NCBI GenBank assembly: GCA_028288875.1
Contig: JAQGHK010000459.1
Coordinates: forward strand, 1 to 10,179
DNA from: Phycisphaerales bacterium
Lineage (GTDB): Bacteria > Planctomycetota > Phycisphaerae > Tepidisphaerales > Tepidisphaeraceae
Direction: 5' to 3'
DNA: 10,179 nucleotides
Part shown: positions 4,835-10,179 of the stretch, in pieces
How positions within the stretch are numbered: the stretch's first letter is position 1
Layout of the letters: each line of letters opens with the position of its first letter
Made by a program: the position numbers and the translations under genes
The notes under the pieces: generated by a model
Told to the model about the DNA's origin: nothing
Databases searched by the model: none
What the model saw: the letters and a program-made list of their open reading frames with translations, nothing else

Positions 4835-7489
4835 ATGAGCGACCTACTTCAAACGCCGACGCGGATGCCCGACGCCGACGATCCGTCCCTCACGCCGGCC
4901 ATGCGGCAGTACGTCCAGTTTAAGCGCCAGCACCCGGATTACACGCTCTTTTTCCGGATGGGCGACTTTTATGAAATGTTCTGGGACGACGCCAAGCTCG
5001 CCCACCGCGTGCTGGGCGTCACCCTCACCAGCCGCAATAAAGATTCTGAAAATCCCACGCCCATGGCTGGCGTGCCGTTTCACGCGGTCGAGGGCTATTT
5101 GCGCAAGATGATCGCCGCCGGCCATCGCGTGGCGATCTGCGAGCAGCAGGAAGAGGCCAGCGGCGCGAAAACGATCATCCGCCGCGAAGTCACCCGGCTA
5201 ATGACGCCCGGCACACTGACTGATGAAAACTTGCTGGACGGGCGCAGCGATAATTACCTCGCCGCTGTCGCGTTCGGCATCGGCAAAGCGGACGGCTACA
5301 AAACCGCGATGGCGTGGGTCGATCTTTCGACCGGCGTTTTCGTCGCGATGAGCGATACCGAAGCCCGCGTGCTGGACGAAATGGGCCGATTGCAGCCGGC
5401 CGAGGTGCTGGTGCCCGAGATGCAATCGGGCCAGCCGCACGCCATCACGACCGGCATTAAGGCGCGCGGCATCAAGGCCATCGCCCAGCGGCCGGGCTGG
5501 CAGTTCACGCCGCACCATGCGAAAGAGCAGATCGCGCATCACTGGGGTGCTAAGACGATCGAAGGCTTCGGCTTTGCCATCGACGATCCCGCCGGCGCGG
5601 CTATTGGCGCGGTGCTGTCGTATCTGCAGGAAACGCAGAAGGCCCTTGTTCAACACCTTCGCCCACCACGCCGGCATCTGGTGGATGAGCATCTGGCGAT
5701 CGATCCGTCGACGTATCGATCGCTTGAGATCGATCGCACCGTCCGCAGCGGCGGCACCGACGGCAGCCTGCTGTCGGCCATCGATCGCACACGCACCGGT
5801 ATGGGCGCGCGGCTGCTGCGGCAATGGGTGCGATTCCCGCTGTGTGATCTGGAGCACATTCAGGCGCGGCAGGGCGCGATCGCCGCGCTGATCGGTTCGC
5901 CGAGCGAATTGAAATCGGTCGTCAGCGAACTGGACGGCATCTGCGATATCGAGCGCATCGTCGCCCGCGTAAGCGTCGGCCGGGCGAGCCCGCGCGATCT
6001 GTCGGCCCTCGGCCGCTGTCTGGAAACGCTGCCACGGCTGATCGATAAACTGGAACAGCTGCCCGATGCGACGGCTGTCGCGCCCGAACTGGCGGCCGCC
6101 CGTGGATTCATCGACGAGCAGGCGGCGTTCCTCAAATCCGCCATCATGGCCGAGCCCGCACCGCATCTTCGTGAAGGCGGGGCGATTGCGCACGGATTTG
6201 ATGCTGAGCTCGATCGCCTGCGCACCATCGGCGAGGGCGGCCAGCAATGGCTCGCAGAGTTCCAAGCCAAGCTCGCCGCCAGCAGCGGCATTCCGACCGT
6301 CAAAGTCGGCTACAACCGCGTCTTTGGCTACTACATCGAGCTCAGCGAATCGCAGCGCGACAAAGCCCCGCCGGAATGGACGCGGAAGCAGACGCTCAAA
6401 GGTAGCGAACGCTACATCACGCCGGAGTTGAAGTCGTTTGAAAACGAAGCGCTCGGCGCACGTGATCGTGCGATTGCGCTGGAACAGAAGTTGTTTGAAC
6501 AGATTCGGCTGACGTTGTTGCCTTGGACGGAGCAGTTTCAGGAATTGGCTGGTTCGCTGGCGCGACTCGACACCCTGTGCGCCTTCGCCGTGCTGGCGAT
6601 CGAACGCAAATACTGTCGGCCGACTGTCACCGAGGAACGCGTGCTGCACATCGTCGACGGTCGGCATCCGGTGCTGGAGCAACAACTCGGCAGCCAGTTC
6701 GTCAGCAATGATCTGAAGATCGACGCCGACGAATCGCTGCTGTTGATCACTGGCCCGAACATGGCCGGTAAGAGCACGTACATTCGCCAGGCAGCGCTGC
6801 TGACGCTGCTCGCCCAGATCGGCAGCTACGTCCCGGCCAAAAGCGCAACGATCGGCCTCGCCGACCGCCTGTTCGCCCGCATCGGCGCCAGCGACGAATT
6901 GCACTCCGGCCAAAGCACCTTCATGGTCGAGATGACCGAGACCGCCAACCTGTTGAACAACGCCACGGATCGCAGCCTCGTCATCCTCGACGAGATCGGC
7001 CGCGGCACCAGCACGCTGGATGGCCTGAGCCTGGCGTGGGCGATCAGCGAGCACATCGCCGCCACCGTAAAATCGCGCACGCTCTTCGCCACGCATTACC
7101 ACGAGCTGACCGACTTGGCCGAGCGATACGCCGGCGTGCGGAATTTGAACGTCAGCGTGCGCGAATGGGACGATCAGGTCGTATTCCTCCACCGCATCGT
7201 GGAAGGCGGCACCGACCGCAGCTACGGCATTCACGTCGCTCGCCTGGCCGGCGTGCCGCAGACGGTTCTGGACCGCGCCAAGGAATTGCTATCGCAATTG
7301 GCCGTCCATCACGTCGAACAGACGAAGGCCGCCAAAGCCGTCAAAAGCCGTGATCCGTGGCAGATGTACCTGTTCGACGGCGGCTCCAGCGAACTGCTGA
7401 ATGCCCTGAAAGACGTGCAGGTGGACGGCCTGACGCCGATGCGGGCATTCGACCTGCTTCGCCAGTGGAAAGAAAAATACGGGAAATAA
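4835..7489 (+). CDS. mutS: DNA mismatch repair protein MutS
   Basis: This complete 884-aa MutS recognises mismatches and small loops, then acts as an ATP-driven sliding clamp that recruits MutL. The mismatch-binding Phe-x-Glu is present in MGDFYEMF (Phe45, Glu47). The connector, lever and clamp domains follow. FGYYIELSES lies in the clamp/lever region near residue 500. The ATPase has Walker A GPNMAGKST (640-648), a Walker B ending LDEIGRGTS (Asp719, Glu720) and the FATHYHEL segment (751-758). Near the C-terminus QMYLF (843-847) fits the beta-clamp-binding consensus. The ATG at 4835 is chosen because the frame upstream of it overlaps the nuclease gene and resembles nothing in MutS. The ATG at 4865 would put Phe at 35, closer to the E. 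coli numbering, and is a fair alternative. No Shine-Dalgarno is evident. No mutL is nearby. Confidence 0.97.
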   Translation: MSDLLQTPTRMPDADDPSLTPAMRQYVQFKRQHPDYTLFFRMGDFYEMFWDDAKLAHRVLGVTLTSRNKDSENPTPMAGVPFHAVEGYLRKMIAAGHRVAICEQQEEASGAKTIIRREVTRLMTPGTLTDENLLDGRSDNYLAAVAFGIGKADGYKTAMAWVDLSTGVFVAMSDTEARVLDEMGRLQPAEVLVPEMQSGQPHAITTGIKARGIKAIAQRPGWQFTPHHAKEQIAHHWGAKTIEGFGFAIDDPAGAAIGAVLSYLQETQKALVQHLRPPRRHLVDEHLAIDPSTYRSLEIDRTVRSGGTDGSLLSAIDRTRTGMGARLLRQWVRFPLCDLEHIQARQGAIAALIGSPSELKSVVSELDGICDIERIVARVSVGRASPRDLSALGRCLETLPRLIDKLEQLPDATAVAPELAAARGFIDEQAAFLKSAIMAEPAPHLREGGAIAHGFDAELDRLRTIGEGGQQWLAEFQAKLAASSGIPTVKVGYNRVFGYYIELSESQRDKAPPEWTRKQTLKGSERYITPELKSFENEALGARDRAIALEQKLFEQIRLTLLPWTEQFQELAGSLARLDTLCAFAVLAIERKYCRPTVTEERVLHIVDGRHPVLEQQLGSQFVSNDLKIDADESLLLITGPNMAGKSTYIRQAALLTLLAQIGSYVPAKSATIGLADRLFARIGASDELHSGQSTFMVEMTETANLLNNATDRSLVILDEIGRGTSTLDGLSLAWAISEHIAATVKSRTLFATHYHELTDLAERYAGVRNLNVSVREWDDQVVFLHRIVEGGTDRSYGIHVARLAGVPQTVLDRAKELLSQLAVHHVEQTKAAKAVKSRDPWQMYLFDGGSSELLNALKDVQVDGLTPMRAFDLLRQWKEKYGK

Positions 7490-7504
7490 GGCGGCAATTC
7501 CGCC
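7490..7504 (+). terminator. Weak hairpin after mutS
   Basis: GGCGG and CCGCC pair around the 5-nt loop CAATT immediately after the mutS stop. The stem is GC-rich but only 5 bp and no U-run follows, so termination here is uncertain. Confidence 0.25.
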
Positions 7505-7525
7505 GCGAACGACACGTCTAACCAG

Positions 7526-7534
7526 TGGTATGAT
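7526..7534 (+). promoter_or_regulatory. Extended -10 promoter candidate for the exported protein gene
   Basis: TGGTATGAT combines a TG extension with TATGAT, one base off the sigma70 -10 consensus, about 40 nt before the ATG at 7574. There is no good -35, which extended -10 promoters can do without. An inverted repeat AGTGGT (7524-7529) / ACCACT (7545-7550) straddles the -10 and the expected start site, an arrangement that would suit a repressor. Confidence 0.4.
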
Positions 7535-7573
7535 GTGGTGTCTGACCACTAACTGTCGAAAGCGAGTCTTGCC

Positions 7574-8509
7574 ATGCACGCAAAACGTGTCGCCGCGATT
7601 GTTCTGAGTCTGTCCGCCATGTTGCTAGCCGCCGAAACGCTGCCGACGGCGGAGGAGCTGCAGCAGATGGTCGACAAAAAAGACTGGGCCGGCCTGCTGG
7701 CGGGAACGTCGCGCGTGCTCGCGCTCAAAGGAACCGCCACCGCAGGCTACGACCGGGCCGATCTCTGGACGAAGAAGGGCGAAGCCCAACTGCAAAGCGC
7801 ACAGTTCCTGCCGGCCTCGCAATCGTTTGCTAAAGCCGCTGAGGAAAAGGGCGTTGCCCCAGATCAATCTGATAAAGCGCTGGCAATGTCACGGCTGGCC
7901 AAAAAGAGCGATGCCAAAGGGTATAAAACGCCTTCACGCCAAGGCCCGATGCAGACGTTTGACGTGCTCGATCCAATGAAGCGCAATGATGCCCTGGCCG
8001 CGTTATTCACGGCCGACGCCGCGGACGCGCAGCAGAACGCCGAGAAGATGAAGGTGGTGACTGATGCCAAGCCGCTGATCGATATGGCTAAACAGATCGC
8101 CGACCTTCGGCCGCTGGACCGCGTCGTGAATAAGTCTTCCGACAAGAGCGATGCGATCGAGAAAATTGTAGCCGAGAATTACGTCACCCAGACAAAGAGC
8201 TGGTCGACCGCGGCGGCAAAAAATCTGGACGCCATTTCTGCTTCTGCGAACGAAATGGTCCAGCAGCGTACCACCGATCGATTGGGTCGCGTGACCTACC
8301 GCGAGCACCGGCAAGGCCTGACGTCGGGGGCGCAAACTGATCTTCAGAAATATATGCAGCGCGCCCAGCAGCTGGCCGGTACGTATACGTCGATTCAGCA
8401 ATCGATGAGCGAAGCCGGCAAGACCGCGATTAAGCCGGCCGAGACGGCGATCCAAGGCGTGTACGACCAGGCGAAATCGATCAAGGCCGAGGCGGCGCGG
8501 CCGAACTAG
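7574..8509 (+). CDS. Exported helical protein of unknown function
   Basis: I do not recognise this 311-aa protein. It has a signal peptide (MHAKR, then a hydrophobic run to about residue 20, cleavage likely near LLAA/ET), so it is exported. It contains no cysteine at all. Residues 26-95 look like a pair of tetratricopeptide-type helical hairpins: a KKDWAGLLAGTSRVLAL helix, then LWTKKGEAQLQSAQFLPASQSFAKAAEE. The middle (about 100-200) is rich in Ala, Asp and Lys. The last 70 residues are polar and helical, possibly a coiled coil (TDLQKYMQRAQQLAGTYTSI and following). A periplasmic scaffold or adaptor is conceivable but unproven. The gene has a candidate promoter of its own after mutS, and the methyltransferase starts 14 nt downstream, so those two may be co-transcribed. 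The Shine-Dalgarno is weak. Base composition is like its neighbours. Confidence 0.75.
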   Translation: MHAKRVAAIVLSLSAMLLAAETLPTAEELQQMVDKKDWAGLLAGTSRVLALKGTATAGYDRADLWTKKGEAQLQSAQFLPASQSFAKAAEEKGVAPDQSDKALAMSRLAKKSDAKGYKTPSRQGPMQTFDVLDPMKRNDALAALFTADAADAQQNAEKMKVVTDAKPLIDMAKQIADLRPLDRVVNKSSDKSDAIEKIVAENYVTQTKSWSTAAAKNLDAISASANEMVQQRTTDRLGRVTYREHRQGLTSGAQTDLQKYMQRAQQLAGTYTSIQQSMSEAGKTAIKPAETAIQGVYDQAKSIKAEAARPN

Positions 8510-8523
8510 CGTACGATTGCCGC

Positions 8524-9258
8524 ATGGCACGTGACGCTCGCGATGATCCTTGGCTGGCCCCGCGCCGGTTGGCCGTCGCAGAGCAGATGGACGCCGCCGA
8601 TGTCAACGCGGCCGAATTGGACGAGGCGCTGCGATTTATTCGGCGGATCAACCACTGGCTCGGCTATACGCGTTCGACCGTCGGTCATCTGGACCGCCTG
8701 ACGGCGACACTGCCGAAAGATCAGGTGCTTCGCGTTCTTGATGTCGCGACGGGCTCGGCGGACGTGCCCCGTGCGATTCATGCTTGGGCCCGCAAGCGCG
8801 GCCTCCCGGTGGAAGTAATCGGCCTCGATCTGCACGCCGAAACCCTTCGCTCGGCCGCGGCGAATGCACCCGGCGTGCCGCTCGTTCGTGGCGACGCGCT
8901 GGCGCTGCCGTTCGCGGCCGGCGCGTTTGATGTCGCCATGACGTCGATGTTTCTACACCATCTGCCGGACGACCTCGCCACCGCTGTTTTGCGTGAGATG
9001 AATCGCGTGGCATCGCATGGCGTGATCGCTGCCGACCTGATCCGTCACCGGCGGGCGTATCGATGGATCTCGCTTTTCACGGCGTTCTCGAAACCGATGC
9101 TCAGGCACGATGCGCGCGTAAGCGTGCGCCAGGCGTTTACGCTAGCGGAGGCCGAACGGCTTCGCGATTCCGCCGGCCTGAGCAATGCCCGCGTGTTCAA
9201 ACATTTTGGCCATCGCTTCGTGATCGCGGGGCCGGTCAGCCCTGCGCCGCCAGAATGA
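8524..9258 (+). CDS. Class I SAM-dependent methyltransferase (UbiE-like)
   Basis: This 244-aa cytoplasmic protein has a Rossmann-like methyltransferase domain at about residues 55-175. Motif I is VLDVATGSADVPRA (71-84), the acidic residue contacting the SAM ribose is in EVIGLDLH (97-104), motif II follows GDALALPFAAGAFDVAMTSM (123-142), and HHLPDD (145-150) is typical of small-molecule methyltransferases of the UbiE/Coq5 superfamily. The N-terminal RRINHWLGYTR (40-50) resembles a segment found in methyltransferases placed beside type III polyketide synthases and FAD-dependent oxidoreductases in related phyla. Those partners are not in the window, so the substrate is unknown. The ATG at 8524 has no Shine-Dalgarno; a second ATG at residue 22 is possible. 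The gene starts 14 nt after the exported-protein gene. Its 3' end overlaps the convergent glycosidase gene by 23 bp. Confidence 0.85.
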   Translation: MARDARDDPWLAPRRLAVAEQMDAADVNAAELDEALRFIRRINHWLGYTRSTVGHLDRLTATLPKDQVLRVLDVATGSADVPRAIHAWARKRGLPVEVIGLDLHAETLRSAAANAPGVPLVRGDALALPFAAGAFDVAMTSMFLHHLPDDLATAVLREMNRVASHGVIAADLIRHRRAYRWISLFTAFSKPMLRHDARVSVRQAFTLAEAERLRDSAGLSNARVFKHFGHRFVIAGPVSPAPPE

Positions 9259-10179
9259 TCGGCGCGGCCAGCAGACCCATCTTTTTCAACTGGTACTCGT
9301 ACGCCCAGTTTCCGTCAGTGCTACGCCAAGCGGCGGGGCCCACCCAAGTCAGAGCGTCGTTCGTGTGATGCACCGGGCCGAAAGCGTTGATCCGGTTACC
9401 GAACGCGGTGATATCAACGGCATGCTCGCCTTCGAGCAGGCCTAAGTCGACTTCAAACGGGGCGAAGGCCACTGGGCGGCCCGGAGCACCATCCACGGAG
9501 ACTTTCAACAGCGGATTCTTGAACTTAGGAAACGCAAGTCGGATGGCCTTTCCATCGCCGACGATGTTGCAGTGATACGTCACGTTCCCGGCGTAAAACG
9601 GCAGACCCTGCGGGGTCCAGTCCCCGAAAGGCAAATGCGTGATCGGCGAGGTCAGGAGCGCCGAACGTCCCTCAACGGCCACGCCGAAGTGGCCGAGCAG
9701 GTAGCACCACTCGACGTTGGTTTTGCGCGTGAAATCTATGGCAAGCCTCAGCTCGTTATCACCGGCGGCAATGTTGGGTAGGGATACCGTCCGGATCGCT
9801 TCGTCGACGAACCAGCCGGTATCGTGTGACGGAACCGGCGTGTTATTGAGTTCGATCGACCAGTCGGCCGGGTTCTCCAGGGAAAGGCTTGCCCCGGTGA
9901 TTTCCACGCCGCTTCGGATCGTGAATTTGAGTTCCAGTTGGCCGGCGATTGGCGCTTCTGCTGAGTCGGTCCAAGGCTGTGCCATCTTCCCGCCGCGTGG
10001 CGTGAGGTTGAGCTGTTCGCGAACGGCGTTGTCGATCCGCAGCAGTTCTTCAGCCGGTTGCCATTCGCCGCCATCGAGTCGCCACCCGGCCTGATCGAGG
10101 AGCAGGACGTTGGGTTCAGACAACGTGACCGGGACCGGCCCGTTTATTCGGCCGCGTTCAACAAATCTGGGCTCACGAA
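9236..10179 (-). CDS. C-terminal part of a large probable glycoside hydrolase (5' end outside window)
   Basis: The reading frame is open from the right edge to the TGA at 9236-9238, about 313 residues. The TTG at 10123 is therefore an internal codon, not the start, and the protein continues beyond the window. The visible part looks like beta-sandwich, galactose-binding-type modules. It contains VPVTLSEPNVLLLDQAGWRL, then RGGKMAQPW, LPFYAGNVTYHCNI (residues flanking a jelly-roll strand), and the ending AFGNRINAFGPVHHTND followed by WVGPAAWR and WAYEYQLKKMGLLAAP. From memory this resembles the C-terminal accessory region of large bacterial glycosidases of the GH2/GH106 (rhamnosidase-like) kind. 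The catalytic domain is not visible, so the family is not certain. Its last 23 bp overlap the methyltransferase gene tail to tail. Confidence 0.65.
   Translation of the reverse strand, partial: REPRFVERGRINGPVPVTLSEPNVLLLDQAGWRLDGGEWQPAEELLRIDNAVREQLNLTPRGGKMAQPWTDSAEAPIAGQLELKFTIRSGVEITGASLSLENPADWSIELNNTPVPSHDTGWFVDEAIRTVSLPNIAAGDNELRLAIDFTRKTNVEWCYLLGHFGVAVEGRSALLTSPITHLPFGDWTPQGLPFYAGNVTYHCNIVGDGKAIRLAFPKFKNPLLKVSVDGAPGRPVAFAPFEVDLGLLEGEHAVDITAFGNRINAFGPVHHTNDALTWVGPAAWRSTDGNWAYEYQLKKMGLLAAPIILAAQG

Noticed and set aside
4726..4836. N-terminal extension of the nuclease frame
   Set aside because: It would bury the signal peptide internally and overlap the mutS start; the ATG at 4725 has a good Shine-Dalgarno.
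3682..4923. 413-codon open frame on the plus strand opposite the secreted nuclease
   Set aside because: It is antisense to a gene with intact catalytic motifs and signal peptide, begins inside the palindromic repeat and has no family features.
5198..7234. 678-codon open frame on the minus strand opposite mutS
   Set aside because: It lies fully antisense to an unmistakable mutS; its Arg/Gln/Ala/Val-heavy translation has no recognisable domain and is what GC-rich codon bias yields on the opposite strand.
4835..9258. A new defence or mobile system around mutS, the exported protein and the methyltransferase
   Set aside because: MutS is the normal housekeeping type, the methyltransferase has small-molecule rather than DNA methyltransferase motifs (no DPPY/NPPF), and no nuclease, helicase, integrase or repeat borders are present.

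Overview
The window is a compact, GC-rich (visibly around 60%) bacterial chromosome segment with housekeeping genes on both strands and almost no non-coding DNA. The largest gene-free gap is about 110 bp, so no gene-free stretch reaches 300 bases. Several traits fit a planctomycete, perhaps of the Phycisphaerae/Tepidisphaera type. These are a SCO1 + DUF420 + ABC-2 permease oxidase-assembly cluster, a large glycosidase-like protein, few Shine-Dalgarno sequences, and a CGCCAAG-rich palindromic repeat. The taxonomic call is inference from style, not from a marker gene.

Minus strand, left part (1-4725). From right to left, in the direction of transcription, the order is as follows. A secreted endonuclease/exonuclease/phosphatase-family protein (3733-4725) comes first, then an 85-bp palindromic repeat (3644-3728). 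Next is a three-gene cytochrome-oxidase-assembly operon: ABC-2 permease, SCO1/SenC lipoprotein and DUF420 membrane protein, 1746-3631, with an ATGA overlap and a 9-nt gap. It is followed by the ribosome silencing factor rsfS (1282-1650, possibly starting at an AUC codon at 1662) and pssA (301-1278), 3 nt apart. The last gene is the 5' end of gltX (1-232), which runs off the left edge.

Plus strand, right part (4835-9258). mutS (complete, 884 aa) diverges from the nuclease gene across a 109-bp gap. It is followed by an exported helical protein of unknown function (311 aa) behind a plausible extended -10 promoter, and by a class I SAM-dependent methyltransferase. The methyltransferase converges on, and overlaps by 23 bp, the C-terminal end of a large probable glycosidase on the minus strand. 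That frame stays open to the right edge.

Most genes are conserved and ordinary: tRNA charging, phospholipid synthesis, ribosome hibernation, mismatch repair and copper delivery to oxidase. The parts that deserve a second look are the apparent AUC start of rsfS, the palindromic repeat wedged in front of an ABC permease that lacks a neighbouring ATPase, that permease's link to oxidase assembly, and the orphan exported protein after mutS. I found no defence system, CRISPR array, IS element, tRNA or rRNA.
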